Shown here: positions 32,589 to 41,443 of the stretch, piece by piece
Layout: each line of letters opens with the position of its first letter
Position numbering within the stretch: position 1 is the stretch's first letter
Source of the DNA: Methanoculleus sp. UBA303
GTDB taxonomy: Archaea; Halobacteriota; Methanomicrobia; Methanomicrobiales; Methanoculleaceae
Length of the DNA stretch: 54,188 nt
Reading direction: 5' to 3'
NCBI GenBank assembly: GCA_002501655.1
Contig: DANY01000017.1
Span: 1 to 54,188 of the forward strand
The notes under the pieces: generated by a model
Told to the model about the DNA's origin: nothing
Database searches by the model: none
Seen by the model: the letters and a program-made list of their open reading frames with translations, nothing else
Position numbers and translations under genes: made by a program

Positions 32589-32650
32589 GAAGCACCCGGA
32601 TGAGGGGAATTTTAGCTGAGAATCATCGGCCCGGTGCTTCGCTGAAATTC
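32589..32650. repeat. Interlocked inverted repeats able to form an H-type pseudoknot
   Basis: GAAGCACC (32589-32596) pairs with GGTGCTTC (32633-32640), extended inward by GATGA/TCATC. GAATTTTAGC in its loop (32607-32616) pairs with GCTGAAATTC (32641-32650) with one G-U pair. The second stem abuts the first, the geometry of an H-type pseudoknot. Confidence 0.45.
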
Positions 32651-32839
32651 TGAGGAAGTCTCCCCGGGGGGGGACCACCTGGTCGAACCCGACGATCCTG
32701 CATGGGGCCAGCAGGTGATTGAGGCACCGGTCAGGGCCCCACCGGGTAGCCGGCCCCGACCGGGCAATCACGATAATGAGAGACCCGAGCTCTCCCAGTC
32801 CCAGGTCTCCGACGGAGGTTTTCTCCCCCCGGGGGGACC

Positions 32840-33430
32840 TCACGTCCCCACCCGGCAGAGATCCCGCATCGCCCGGAGAACGTAGAGGGTCTCGCCCTCG
32901 AGCCTCTCCTCGTCGACGATGAACGAGACGAACCCCGCCTGGGCAAAGAGTTCCCGCACCGCATCGAGATCCGTCAGGGACGAGACGAGCAGCAGGACCC
33001 GCCCGAAAGGAGCCAGCACCCGCCCAACGTCCGCGATGAACCGCTCAATCACCGCCCGCCCCGTCGGCCCGCCGTCGAGGGCGTACTCCAGCCAGTCGTC
33101 GATCCGCTCATCGGGAAGCGTCGGCAGGTATGGGGGGTTGAAGAGGATGAGATCGAAGGGGCCTGAGAGACCCGAAAAGAGATCGGTCCGGACCGCCGCG
33201 ACGCCGCGGGCACGGGCACACGCCACCGCGTGGGGGTTGATGTCGGTCGCGACCACCCCCGTCGCCCTGTCGGCAAGCCCGGCCGCCACATAGCCGCTCC
33301 CGGTCCCGACCTCGAGCACCCGGTCGGCCGGGCGGACCTCCCGGAGCGCCGCCCGGAGGAGGAGGAATGAGTCCTCGGCAGGAGGATAGACCTGATCGGG
33401 GACGACGTCAGTCTTCCGTCGGTCACTCAT
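32840..33430 (-). CDS. HemK2/Mtq2-type class I methyltransferase
   Basis: 196 residues. SAM-binding motif VLEVGTGSGYVAAGLADRA and the catalytic NPPY motif (LILFNPPYLPTLP) identify the PrmC/HemK group; the PPAEDSFLLLRAA start is typical of archaeal and eukaryotic HemK2, which methylates the glutamine of the GGQ motif of release factor aRF1. It lacks the N-terminal helical domain of bacterial PrmC, as expected for the archaeal form. It is the last gene of the long minus-strand cluster and overlaps ksgA by eight bases. Confidence 0.9.
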   Translation of the reverse strand: MSDRRKTDVVPDQVYPPAEDSFLLLRAALREVRPADRVLEVGTGSGYVAAGLADRATGVVATDINPHAVACARARGVAAVRTDLFSGLSGPFDLILFNPPYLPTLPDERIDDWLEYALDGGPTGRAVIERFIADVGRVLAPFGRVLLLVSSLTDLDAVRELFAQAGFVSFIVDEERLEGETLYVLRAMRDLCRVGT

Positions 33431-34208
33431 TCTTCGAGCACTCGCTCATTCTGTTCGCTATCAGCGCAAACTCTTCAAGCGTCAGGTCTTCGGGCCGCCT
33501 CTGCAGGAGGTCTTCGGGCAGGGAGGCAATCGTCCGCACGATCGCCCGGGGTGCAAACGTATCCTTACCGCTCCGGAGCCCTTTCCGGACGGTCTTCCTC
33601 CGATAGGAGAAGAGCACCCGCACCACGTCGGCGTAGACCTTTCGATCCGCGATAGGGTACGGCGGCTCGTGGGGAGTGAGGCGGAGCACCCAGGAGCGGA
33701 CCTGCGGTTTCGGGCGGAAAGAGTTCGGCCCGAGTTCGAGAAGGGGTTTTACAGAAGCATAGGTCTGCACCATCACCGAGAGCCGCCCGACGGCGGGTGT
33801 TCCCAGCGGCGCGATCATCCGCTGGCCGAACTCCTTCTGGTACATAAGGACCGCGACCTCAAAGCCGATCGCAAGCAGCCGGAACGTGATCTTCGAGGAG
33901 GCAGAATAGGGGAGGTTCGCGACGACTATATCAAACGGCGGGAGGTCAACCTTCGTCGCGTCGCCCGTGACGATCTCGAGGCGCCCCTCGTCGATATCAT
34001 CGGCAAAGGCGACCTCAAGTTCTTCCACAAGACCGGGATCGATCTCTACCGCAACTACGCTCGCACCACGGTCGAGGAGGGCGCGGGTGAGAACCCCTTC
34101 CCCGGGCCCGATCTCGAGGACCCTCCGGCCGGAAACGTCAACAAAACCGGCGATCTTCTCGACAGCCCTCCTGTCGACAAGGAAGTGCTGATCCTTCGGA
34201 GCACTCAT
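33423..34208 (-). CDS. rsmA: 16S rRNA dimethyladenosine transferase KsgA/Dim1
   Basis: 261 residues from the ATG at 34208 (MSAPKDQHFLVDRRAVEKIA); an open frame to 34367 is a shadow of the preceding gene. Motifs are VLEIGPGEGVLTRALL for SAM binding and the catalytic NLPYSASSKI. The enzyme dimethylates two adjacent adenines at the 3' end of 16S rRNA and acts as a late small-subunit assembly checkpoint. It overlaps the DUF655 gene by four bases and the methyltransferase gene by eight, so all three are cotranslated. Confidence 0.94.
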   Translation of the reverse strand: MSAPKDQHFLVDRRAVEKIAGFVDVSGRRVLEIGPGEGVLTRALLDRGASVVAVEIDPGLVEELEVAFADDIDEGRLEIVTGDATKVDLPPFDIVVANLPYSASSKITFRLLAIGFEVAVLMYQKEFGQRMIAPLGTPAVGRLSVMVQTYASVKPLLELGPNSFRPKPQVRSWVLRLTPHEPPYPIADRKVYADVVRVLFSYRRKTVRKGLRSGKDTFAPRAIVRTIASLPEDLLQRRPEDLTLEEFALIANRMSECSKNE

Positions 34209-34777
34209 TTCAGCGTGAAGACGTGATACTTCTCGTCCGGGTCCTCGATCTCGCGCAGGATCCGGCTGATGATCATACGTTCCGGGTGCGGTATCGACCT
34301 GATCCGCGCAGAGATGTCCGCGAAACTCTCGAACGGCTTCTTCTCCCGCTGCTCGATGATCTCCCACATCAGTTTCTTCCCGATGCCGGGGAGCAGGTGC
34401 AACATGTGGAACTTCGGCGTGATCGGGAGAGACTTGTTGAAGAAATCGACGAACCGTGACTCGTTCTCACGGACGATCTTCTCAACCACAAACGGCAGTT
34501 CCAGTTTTGCCGTCGCTGTCAGGTCCGTGTAACTCATACGCCGCTTAACGCGCTCGATCTTCTCCCGTTCCGCATCGCCGATGTAGACACGGTCATAGAT
34601 CTGGATATCCGCACCTGCCTTCGGAACAAGTTCGAGCAGTTTGAACTGGTCCACGCCGATAGCCAGGATAACCGGTTCGCGCTTGTAGACTGGACGCTGG
34701 TCACCCATATATCCCATAGGGAGTATATCGATGACTACAGCGGTCTCCTCTTTCTTTTCGGTCTTCATTGACACCAC
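34205..34777 (-). CDS. DUF655 family RNA-binding-like protein
   Basis: 190 residues (an ATG three codons later, 34768, is an alternative start). DUF655 members are archaeal, with an N-terminal OB-like barrel (VIDILPMGYMGDQRPVYKREPVILAIG...VYIGD) and a C-terminal helix-hairpin-helix (MLHLLPGIGKKLMWEIIEQREKKPFESFADI). These suggest nucleic-acid binding. It is almost always encoded between rpoF and ksgA, as here, suggesting a role in rRNA maturation or transcription-translation linkage. Exact function is not known. Confidence 0.88.
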   Translation of the reverse strand: MVSMKTEKKEETAVVIDILPMGYMGDQRPVYKREPVILAIGVDQFKLLELVPKAGADIQIYDRVYIGDAEREKIERVKRRMSYTDLTATAKLELPFVVEKIVRENESRFVDFFNKSLPITPKFHMLHLLPGIGKKLMWEIIEQREKKPFESFADISARIRSIPHPERMIISRILREIEDPDEKYHVFTLK

Positions 34778-34785
34778 CCCTTCTG

Positions 34786-35145
34786 TTAGAAGTGGGTCAT
34801 TACCAGATCGAGGATCTCATCCAGTTCTTCCGCCGTGAGGTTGAACCGTTCTTTGGCGTAGATGGCTCGCAGCTCATCCCTGGTCCGCGGCATCAGGTTC
34901 GCGATGCGGTAGGCGATCTCTTCTTTCATCTTCTCGAGCTTCATGAGCTCGCCTACCAGATCGCGGGCTTTCTCGGCTGATGTCTTTGAGAGATGATTGG
35001 CATGCTCGATACTCTTACGAAGTTCGTAGGACATCTCTTCTCCGGACTCGAGTCGGACTGCCTCCACGCTGAGAAGTGTATCACGCAGTTCGGGAAGCAG
35101 CATCCGCTCTTCGCTGACGATTCGTTTTACTTTCATGCCAATCAC
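34786..35145 (-). CDS. rpoF: RNA polymerase subunit F (Rpo4/RpoF)
   Basis: 119 residues, or 116 from the ATG at 35136. It is the archaeal counterpart of Rpb4 and pairs with Rpo7 in the polymerase stalk, which helps open complexes and binds emerging RNA. The HRDC-like C-terminal half is visible (KMKEEIAYRIANLMPRTRDELRAIYAKERF and LDEILDLVM). The usual archaeal order L21e, rpoF, DUF655, ksgA is present. Confidence 0.92.
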   Translation of the reverse strand: MIGMKVKRIVSEERMLLPELRDTLLSVEAVRLESGEEMSYELRKSIEHANHLSKTSAEKARDLVGELMKLEKMKEEIAYRIANLMPRTRDELRAIYAKERFNLTAEELDEILDLVMTHF

Positions 35146-35157
35146 TACTGTTGAGGA

Positions 35158-35451
35158 TTATACCTTCTGCGCTTTTAGATGTTGCGGTCTCGCAATCACC
35201 TGTTTCATCGTCTCTCCATCCCTGACCTCGAGCACCCATGCGCGTCCGCGCTGTCCGATGACCGTGCCGGTCTTTCCGTGGAATCTCCGGTGGGGCATGC
35301 CCTTCTGGACACTCGGCTCGACCACAACGTGTACCCTCTGCCCGATCTCGAAATCTTGAATCACCGAGGTGACCGGGGGGATACCGCGTTTTCGGAGGTC
35401 CTTCTTGAACTTATACCGCGTCTTCTTGCGTGGTCCATTGTGATGTGCCAT
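35158..35451 (-). CDS. rpl21e: 50S ribosomal protein L21e
   Basis: 97 residues with the SH3-like barrel typical of L21e: start MAHHNGPRKKTRYKFKKDLRKRGIPPVTSVIQ and core FEIGQRVHVVVEPSVQKGMPHRRFHGKTGTVIGQRGRAWVLEV. It begins three bases after the Pus10 stop, with rpoF next. Confidence 0.96.
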   Translation of the reverse strand: MAHHNGPRKKTRYKFKKDLRKRGIPPVTSVIQDFEIGQRVHVVVEPSVQKGMPHRRFHGKTGTVIGQRGRAWVLEVRDGETMKQVIARPQHLKAQKV

Positions 35452-35454
35452 TGA

Positions 35455-36693
35455 TTACTCACCATACTCATTCGCTGTTTTGACCAGCACCACATCGAGG
35501 CTGACAACACTTGCGGTGCGCCCCAGGATCTGGGCAAGGCTGGGCTGGGTTCTGCCGCTGTCACCCGATACCAGTTCTTTGATGTAGAGGCCCGCTTCGC
35601 CGACGACTTCGACCCAGTATCTGTCGTCCTGTGTGCCCGTACACCCGATATCGAGGACCTGCCGTTCCCGAACTTTATCTGCCCGTCGGTGTGACACCCG
35701 GATAGGGGTGCGCTGCCGTATCGTTACACCTTTTAGCTGATCGAGGGCCGCCCTGAACTCATCTGACGCTACAGGGCCGTCGATCTCGACCAGGATCCTG
35801 TATTTTTTATGCGCTTTGTCGGACTTAAGGCTTTGCACCATCTTCCGATCCGCCCATCCGGTCAGGTGGACCGCCACTCTGCCGTCGGCGCTCCGGTTGA
35901 TCTCCTCCTCAAGGGCCACGAGATCGATCGATCGCTTCATCGGCGCCTCGACCTCCATCACGAAGGGGCGACCCGACCCGAGCATCCGGGCATCGATATC
36001 TTCCCGACCGGCGCCGTGGAGGACAGCGTTCTCCGCGTCGAAGGCCTCGATCACCGGCCGGCCGATCAGTTCCTCGACGGAGTCCACGTACTGCTTGCCG
36101 GTGTAGCCGCACCGCTCGCACCCGGCCCCCCGGCAGGCCCGGCAGTCCCAGTGGGTCTGGGGAATACCCCGCTCGTACTTCATGTACCGGCCGACAAAGA
36201 AGACAGGGTTGACCTGCACCTCAACGGTGCCTTCCGCGAGGTCGAGGATCGCGACGACGTCGGGCCTCTTGAGGTCAGCCTCCTTCCCGGAGAGGGCTGA
36301 GACGGCCTTACCAACCTCCCGGTTCATCTCTGCCTTCAGCGGTTCGGGGTCACGGAGGGATAGATCGCTCCAGACCATCTCCTCGCTCTCCGCCACGAGC
36401 GGCGGCACTTTCGTCCCGACGAGAAACGTATCGAACTCGATCCCGCGCACCGCTTCGACGACCTTCGCGGCCCATATATCGGTGCGGGCGAGTTCGCCGC
36501 CGCAGAGCCAGCAGGATTCCGGAGCCGGCTCCTGGTGCGGTTCGTTTGCCACGATCTCCCGCGTGACCCGCAGTGCCCGGCCACGCTCCTCGTTCGTCAG
36601 CCCAAACGACCGCTTACCGAAGAAACGCCCGAGACAGTTGTTGCAGGTATCGCCATATCCAAGAATTGCTTCTACCTCTTCGATGATATCCAT
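35455..36693 (-). CDS. pus10: tRNA pseudouridine synthase Pus10
   Basis: 412 residues. The N-terminal accessory domain has metal-binding CNNCLGRFF and CWLCGG pairs, followed by a THUMP-like region; the catalytic domain holds GREDIDARMLGSGRPFVMEVEAP with the active-site aspartate. A further cysteine group, CRACRGAGCERCGYTG, is visible. Archaeal Pus10 makes pseudouridine at tRNA positions 54 and 55. The TrmY gene, whose product methylates pseudouridine 54, lies directly upstream and overlaps by 22 bases. Confidence 0.93.
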   Translation of the reverse strand: MDIIEEVEAILGYGDTCNNCLGRFFGKRSFGLTNEERGRALRVTREIVANEPHQEPAPESCWLCGGELARTDIWAAKVVEAVRGIEFDTFLVGTKVPPLVAESEEMVWSDLSLRDPEPLKAEMNREVGKAVSALSGKEADLKRPDVVAILDLAEGTVEVQVNPVFFVGRYMKYERGIPQTHWDCRACRGAGCERCGYTGKQYVDSVEELIGRPVIEAFDAENAVLHGAGREDIDARMLGSGRPFVMEVEAPMKRSIDLVALEEEINRSADGRVAVHLTGWADRKMVQSLKSDKAHKKYRILVEIDGPVASDEFRAALDQLKGVTIRQRTPIRVSHRRADKVRERQVLDIGCTGTQDDRYWVEVVGEAGLYIKELVSGDSGRTQPSLAQILGRTASVVSLDVVLVKTANEYGE

Positions 36694-37262
36694 CCGGATT
36701 CCCTCCGGTCCATCTCGTTTAAGAGGACAGTGATAGTATGATCGCCATGCAGCGACCGCGGCCCCACCGAGTAGCGATCGCGTCCCTCGATCAGGGCCTG
36801 CTCCTCAGCAGTAAAGTTGTGGTGGTCGGAGAGGAGGCAGGCCTCCGGTAACGCCGGGGCTGTTCTGATATCCTCGCCCTCCTCATCAAGGACAGCAAAC
36901 GGTATATCAGAAAGCAGCCTTGCGAGCCCGCCGCGGCGGACGTAGACGCCCGGGGTTGACTCCCGAAACTCGTCCCCGCAGGGGATCGAGAGCGCCTTCT
37001 TGATCAGGGCGGCGCTGCTCCGCTCATCCGGCGAGAGGTAGCGGAGTTCGTTTCCCCGGAAGAGGACAGTCTTCTCGGGCCCTGGTTCACCGCAGAGGAC
37101 CAGGTAGCACTCGACGTCGCGCCGGAGGTCGTGAGAGAGGAAGAACGAGGCGTTGACAGAGCGGCAGAGGACGTCCATCCTCCCGGCGCTCCCGGCGAGA
37201 TCGTTGAGGCTGAAGGTGCCGCTCGTTGCGGCAAGGTGACCCACGATGGCAAACCGCTTCAT
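36672..37262 (-). CDS. trmY: tRNA pseudouridine(54) N1-methyltransferase TrmY
   Basis: 196 residues, a SPOUT-class methyltransferase. The start KRFAIVGHLAATSGTFSLNDLAGSAGRMDVLCRSVNASFFLSHDLR and the C-terminal knot region (SVGPRSLHGDHTITVLLNEMD) match TrmY, which converts pseudouridine 54 to N1-methylpseudouridine in archaeal tRNA. It overlaps pus10 by 22 bases and abuts srp54, so the two enzymes that act in sequence on the same nucleotide are made from adjacent frames. Confidence 0.92.
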   Translation of the reverse strand: MKRFAIVGHLAATSGTFSLNDLAGSAGRMDVLCRSVNASFFLSHDLRRDVECYLVLCGEPGPEKTVLFRGNELRYLSPDERSSAALIKKALSIPCGDEFRESTPGVYVRRGGLARLLSDIPFAVLDEEGEDIRTAPALPEACLLSDHHNFTAEEQALIEGRDRYSVGPRSLHGDHTITVLLNEMDRRESGWISSKR

Positions 37263-38591
37263 CTACTGGGTCCTGCCGAACTTCTTCATAACTCGCTGCA
37301 TGTTGAACTTGCCGCCGCCCATGCCCCGCATGCCCTTTAAGGCGCGTTGCATGATCTTGTAGTACTTGATGAGATCCCTGACATCTTCGGGCGCCACACC
37401 GGCACCGCGGGCGATACGCTGGATCCGGGAACTCCCGATCACCGAGGGGTCGTCGAGTTCCGCGGACGTCATCGAGTCCATGATCACCTTGTAGCGTTGC
37501 ATCTTGGTGCTGGTGATGTCGTAGGCGTCGTCCGGGATCTGCATGCCGCCGAGGGGGAGCATGCTCATGATCTGCTTTAAGGGCCCCATCTTCTTCAACG
37601 CCTCGAGCTGCTTGTACATATCCCGGAGCGTGAACCTGCCCTTGAGCATGGCGTTGACGTCGACATCCTCGGCCGAGACGGCTTCCTCCGCCCGCTCGAC
37701 GAGCGCTTTTAAGTCGCCCATCCCGAGCAGCCGGGATATGAACCCGTCCGGGTCGAACCGTTCGAGATCCTCGACCGTCTCGCCGCTCCCGATGAAGACA
37801 ATACCGCTCTGTGTCTCCGAGACGGCGGAGAGTGCGCCGCCACCCCGTGCGGTGCCGTCCATCTTGGTGACGAGGACGCCGTCGATCCCGATCGCCTCGT
37901 GGAACCGGCGGGCCTGTTCGCTCGCCTGCTGGCCGAGCGCCGCATCGATCACCAGCCAGCGGTGGTCGGCATGTGAGATATCGTTGATGTTGACGATCTC
38001 CTCGATCAGGTTCTCTTCGAGAGCGTGCCGCCCCTGGGTATCGATGATGATCACTTCATAGAGCTTCCGGAACCGGGGCAGCCCCTCCCGGACGATCTTG
38101 AGTGCGTCCGGTTCTTCCGGGTTACCGAAACAGGGGACGCTGATCCGGTCGCAGAGCGTCTTCAACTGGACGTACGCACCCGGCCGGAAGGTATCGGCGC
38201 AGATCACACCGACCCGCAGCCCTTTCCGCTGGAAGTAGCGGGCGAGCTTTGCCGTCGTCGTGGTCTTCCCGCTCCCCTGCAGTCCCGCCATCAGGATCGT
38301 CTGGGGCCCAAGCGTCACCGCTCCCGGCGTCCCCATCAGCCGGACGAGCTCCTGGTAGACGATCCGCAGGACATGCTCCCGGACGCCCATACCTTTCGGG
38401 GGCTCCTCATCGAGGGCACGCTGCTTTATCGCCTGCGAGAGCTGCATCACGAGTTTGACGTTGACGTCGGCGGAGAGGAGCCCTCGCTGCAGGTCCCGCA
38501 CCAGTTCGTCGACCGCAGCCCGGTCGATCACCGTCTTGCCGGCGAGTTTCTTGACCGCGTCCTTCAAGGACGCACCAAGGTTATCAAGCAT
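37263..38591 (-). CDS. srp54: Signal recognition particle 54 kDa protein
   Basis: 442 residues: N domain (1-85), G domain with [15 protein letters not shown] near 105, [20 protein letters not shown], and a Met-rich M domain (about 295-435) that binds 7S RNA and signal sequences. With FtsY it delivers nascent membrane and secreted proteins to the translocon. The G3 motif reads DTQGR where DTAGR is usual, an odd substitution. ftsY ends exactly at its start codon. No 7S RNA gene is found in the window. Confidence 0.96.
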   Translation of the reverse strand: MLDNLGASLKDAVKKLAGKTVIDRAAVDELVRDLQRGLLSADVNVKLVMQLSQAIKQRALDEEPPKGMGVREHVLRIVYQELVRLMGTPGAVTLGPQTILMAGLQGSGKTTTTAKLARYFQRKGLRVGVICADTFRPGAYVQLKTLCDRISVPCFGNPEEPDALKIVREGLPRFRKLYEVIIIDTQGRHALEENLIEEIVNINDISHADHRWLVIDAALGQQASEQARRFHEAIGIDGVLVTKMDGTARGGGALSAVSETQSGIVFIGSGETVEDLERFDPDGFISRLLGMGDLKALVERAEEAVSAEDVDVNAMLKGRFTLRDMYKQLEALKKMGPLKQIMSMLPLGGMQIPDDAYDITSTKMQRYKVIMDSMTSAELDDPSVIGSSRIQRIARGAGVAPEDVRDLIKYYKIMQRALKGMRGMGGGKFNMQRVMKKFGRTQ

Positions 38592-39688
38592 CAGGCATCA
38601 TCTCCCAGCAGTTCGTCAACCACGATGCGGGGCGAGAACGGCATGATATCGTCGTAACCCTGGCCTGTCCCGAGGAAGAGGATCGGTTTCCCGACGGTAT
38701 GCGCAACCGATATGGCCGCACCCCCCTTCGGGTCCATATCCGCCTTCGTCAGGACGATCGCGTCGGTGCCGACAGCCCGGTTGAACTCATCGGCCCGGAT
38801 GACCGCATCGTTCCCCGCCACCGCCTCGTCGACGTAGACGACGAGGTCGGGCTTCATGACCCGCCGGATCTTCTCGAGCTGGTTCATGAGGTTCGCCCGG
38901 TTGTGGAACCGGCCGGCCGTATCGGCGAGGACGACGTCGATATCGTGCGCTTTCGCGTACTGGACCGCGTCGAAGAGGACCGCAGAGGGGTCAGCGCCCG
39001 CCTGGTGCTGGATCACCTTGATATCGAGACGGTCGGCATGGGTCCGGATCTGCTCGATCGCCCCCGCACGGAAGGTGTCGCCTGCGCCGATCACGACCGT
39101 AAATCCGTTCTTCTGGAGATAATGGCCGACCTTTGCGACAGTCGTCGTCTTGCCGGTCCCGTTCACGCCGGTGAAGAGGATCTTCACGGGCCGCTCGTGC
39201 TCTCGGATGTAGCCGCAAAGGTCGAAGCCTTCGCCCAGCACGCCGCAGAGCGCTGACCGCAGGGTTGACGCGACCAGGTCGTCGACGGAGGAGCCAATCT
39301 TTCTGTGCCGTCCCACAAGGTCCCGGCGCATCCGGGCGATGATCTCGTCCGTGACCGGGAGTGCGACGTCGTTTTCGAGGAGGACCATCTCGAGCTCACA
39401 CAGGGGCTCTTCGATATCCTTCTCCTGGAGGAGGACCTCCCGTTCCCGGACAAGGACCTTTAACTTGTTGAAAAATGTGGGTTTCTCCCGCACCTCCTCC
39501 GGAACAACCTCCCGGGGGGCCGGGGGTTCGGGCGAGGCAAGGCGGGAAGGCCCGGGCTCTGCAGCCCGCACTTCCTCCGGCGATTCTTCGACGACCGGCG
39601 GCGCCGGTTCGGCCCCGGCAACCTCCTCGATATTCGAGGCGAATTTAGTCCTGATATTCTGAAGTTTTTTCTTTAAGGAATCAAACAT
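38591..39688 (-). CDS. ftsY: SRP receptor FtsY
   Basis: 365 residues. An acidic, proline-rich A region (about 1-65) precedes the N and G domains with [35 protein letters not shown] and [13 protein letters not shown]. It is the membrane-associated GTPase partner of SRP54. The stop codon overlaps the srp54 start by one base, and the prefoldin gene lies two bases upstream, indicating one transcript. Confidence 0.96.
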   Translation of the reverse strand: MFDSLKKKLQNIRTKFASNIEEVAGAEPAPPVVEESPEEVRAAEPGPSRLASPEPPAPREVVPEEVREKPTFFNKLKVLVREREVLLQEKDIEEPLCELEMVLLENDVALPVTDEIIARMRRDLVGRHRKIGSSVDDLVASTLRSALCGVLGEGFDLCGYIREHERPVKILFTGVNGTGKTTTVAKVGHYLQKNGFTVVIGAGDTFRAGAIEQIRTHADRLDIKVIQHQAGADPSAVLFDAVQYAKAHDIDVVLADTAGRFHNRANLMNQLEKIRRVMKPDLVVYVDEAVAGNDAVIRADEFNRAVGTDAIVLTKADMDPKGGAAISVAHTVGKPILFLGTGQGYDDIMPFSPRIVVDELLGDDA

Positions 39689-39690
39689 TA

Positions 39691-40146
39691 TCAGATTCCG
39701 CCCTGGCCTGCCTGAGCCTGCCGGGCCCCCCGATAGGCCGCCTCAAGACGGCGGGAGATCTCCGTTGCCTGCCCCTGCAACTGCTCGACTGAACCTGCGA
39801 CTTTCTTCCCCAGCGCCTCAAGTTCAGTTATCCGATCCTCTAGATACTCCACCGCATCCGCACTGGCCCGTTCGACAGAGACGTCAGCCCCGATGTTCAC
39901 GAGGACATGACCGGCGTCGAGCACCTTCACCCGGAGAAGAGCGCCGCCCCCGACGGGGAGAAGGACGATACCGTCCCCACTCTCCTGGATGGCCCGGATC
40001 GATTCGATAGCAGCGGCGGATTCGAGGCGCTGCTGCTCGATCATCCCGAGCTGCTGCGTCAGGAGTTCTATCTGCTGCCCGTACTCGTTTAAGTACATCT
40101 GGAGGGTCTGTATCTCGCGAGGATCTGCCCGGTCCACGTCATTCAC
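39691..40146 (-). CDS. pfdA: Prefoldin alpha subunit
   Basis: 151 residues: two long coiled-coil helices (about 10-50 and 95-140) joined by a beta-hairpin region, LLPVGGGALLRVKVLDAGHVLVNIGADVSVERA. Two alpha and four beta subunits make the jellyfish-shaped chaperone that passes unfolded proteins to the thermosome. The beta subunit gene is not in the window. Its first eight bases overlap the L18Ae gene. Confidence 0.94.
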   Translation of the reverse strand: MNDVDRADPREIQTLQMYLNEYGQQIELLTQQLGMIEQQRLESAAAIESIRAIQESGDGIVLLPVGGGALLRVKVLDAGHVLVNIGADVSVERASADAVEYLEDRITELEALGKKVAGSVEQLQGQATEISRRLEAAYRGARQAQAGQGGI

Positions 40147-40330
40147 CAGCTACTACGTTAACCGTCTCGATGGTGATATAACTTCTCTTCAGGCGGTGTT
40201 TGCTCCCGATATCCGCGAAAACCCTCTCTCTGGCCTGGTTCTCGTTCGGAGCTCCGATGACCTTCCGGTATGGTTTCCACTCGTTGTTGATCTTGCACGC
40301 GCCCACAACTTCAAACGTCTGGTTCTCCAT
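40139..40330 (-). CDS. rpl18a: 50S ribosomal protein L18Ae (LX)
   Basis: 63 residues from the ATG at 40330; the frame continues upstream into aif6 but is a shadow there. The sequence ENQTFEVVGACKINNEWKPYRKVI and ARERVFADIGSKHRLKRSYI match archaeal LX, a small protein near the subunit interface. It lies seven bases after aif6 and overlaps prefoldin alpha. Confidence 0.93.
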   Translation of the reverse strand: MENQTFEVVGACKINNEWKPYRKVIGAPNENQARERVFADIGSKHRLKRSYITIETVNVVAGE

Positions 40331-40337
40331 GACTAAT

Positions 40338-41000
40338 TCACTCCAAAAACCCAAAGACTTCTTCAATTCGTCCCAGTTCAAACCCGCTCGTAACGGACCC
40401 TGCGATATACCCCTTGCTGTTCGCAAGAAGCCCGGTTCCTATGAGACCGCTTCCCATGTTGACCGAACCAAGGCCGATCGGGAGGTCGAGCACCCGCTCA
40501 AGGGCGGCGATCTCCGTATCATTGGCCCGCGGGTGGACGAGAATACCTTTGTTCGTGGCATACCCGGCCATGCCGACGGTCTTGATGCCTCCGAGCGAGA
40601 GCCGGATCACCGGCACACCCAGGAACGAACCGATCTCTTCGGCGACATCGATCTCCATATCGGGATGGACGGCAGCAACGTAGTCATTGGCGAGAATAAC
40701 GTTGCCCGCCGCGTTCATGGAACCCTCGAGCAGGAGGACATCACGGTACTCCCTGAGGGCCGCCAGCTCGTCGTCTGCAGCGAGACCGCTGACGACCAGG
40801 CCCTGGCTGTTTCCCGCAACAAGCGAGCCGATGATGCTACTCCCCTGTATAAAGGTGGTCACGATATCGACATCGAGTTCTCGTGTGAGAGCCTCGATGA
40901 ACTCCTCGGGAGCCCCGGGGTATACGACCGCTATATCCTCAAATACACGGGCATAGACACCGATGTTCGGATCGCCGGTGAGATCGATCGTCCCTGTCAT
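40338..41000 (-). CDS. eif6: Translation initiation factor 6 (aIF6)
   Basis: 220 residues, the five-fold pseudosymmetric pentein. Repeated motifs such as [45 protein letters not shown] and [39 protein letters not shown] are diagnostic. It binds the 50S subunit and blocks premature joining with 30S. Sits between L31e and L18Ae, the common archaeal order. Confidence 0.96.
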   Translation of the reverse strand: MTGTIDLTGDPNIGVYARVFEDIAVVYPGAPEEFIEALTRELDVDIVTTFIQGSSIIGSLVAGNSQGLVVSGLAADDELAALREYRDVLLLEGSMNAAGNVILANDYVAAVHPDMEIDVAEEIGSFLGVPVIRLSLGGIKTVGMAGYATNKGILVHPRANDTEIAALERVLDLPIGLGSVNMGSGLIGTGLLANSKGYIAGSVTSGFELGRIEEVFGFLE

Positions 41001-41001
41001 T

Positions 41002-41265
41002 TCACTCCTCAGCGAGCTCGGCCTGGACCTGCCCGTCCTCGAACTTCATCGCGCGGACGCGAATCTTTCGCGGGGGCTTTCCGCTACCGTTCTCCCAGAC
41101 CTTCTCATTGATGCTCTTATCCAGTTTGACATCCTCGCTCTTCATGTGCCGCCCGAGGAACGCCCGGATGTCTTTGATGGCGGTGTTGCCCCTCTTCCAC
41201 CGGGGTGAACGCTTCACCTCACGGAGAGGAATGATATAGATATGCTCCTTTAATGCCTCTGCCAT
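41002..41265 (-). CDS. rpl31e: 50S ribosomal protein L31e
   Basis: 87 residues with the L31e core ([43 protein letters not shown]) and an acidic C terminus. It follows L39e by five bases and precedes aif6 by one, the conserved L39e-L31e-aIF6 order. Confidence 0.95.
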   Translation of the reverse strand: MAEALKEHIYIIPLREVKRSPRWKRGNTAIKDIRAFLGRHMKSEDVKLDKSINEKVWENGSGKPPRKIRVRAMKFEDGQVQAELAEE

Positions 41266-41270
41266 AATCC

Positions 41271-41423
41271 TTACACCTTTAAGGTACTCCGTCTCCAGTT
41301 ACGCCGCTTCGGATGCGACGAGACTGCACGGTTGGTCCTGATCATCACCCATGCCGGCACGCGGCGGTTCTGCTCGCATGCCTTTGCCAGCCGGATCTTC
41401 CGGCCCTTCATTAACTTACTCAT
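41271..41423 (-). CDS. rpl39e: 50S ribosomal protein L39e
   Basis: 50 residues, strongly basic, lining the peptide exit tunnel. It reads [19 protein letters not shown]...[10 protein letters not shown]...HPKRRNWRR, with the conserved RRNWRR end. The gene is very short but unmistakable. Confidence 0.95.
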   Translation of the reverse strand: MSKLMKGRKIRLAKACEQNRRVPAWVMIRTNRAVSSHPKRRNWRRSTLKV

Positions 41424-41443
41424 AGTTCTCACTCTCGCGTTCT

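Larger units (their letters stand above)
32471..32839. other. 369-bp intergenic region with terminator and pseudoknot-capable repeats
   Basis: Lies after the last gene of the large minus-strand cluster and before the MATE gene. From the minus-strand side it holds two nested inverted repeats (32589-32650), then a T8 tract (complement of 32552-32559), then AT-rich DNA with TTTTATATG close to the MATE start. No protein gene is supported. Confidence 0.5.

Noticed and set aside
34209..34367. N-terminal extension of KsgA
   Set aside because: Wholly within the DUF655 gene in another frame; the family start is at MSAPKDQHFL.
36672..36693. Apparent frameshift between trmY and pus10
   Set aside because: Both proteins have complete ends with their own start and stop codons; the 22-base overlap is ordinary for this cluster.
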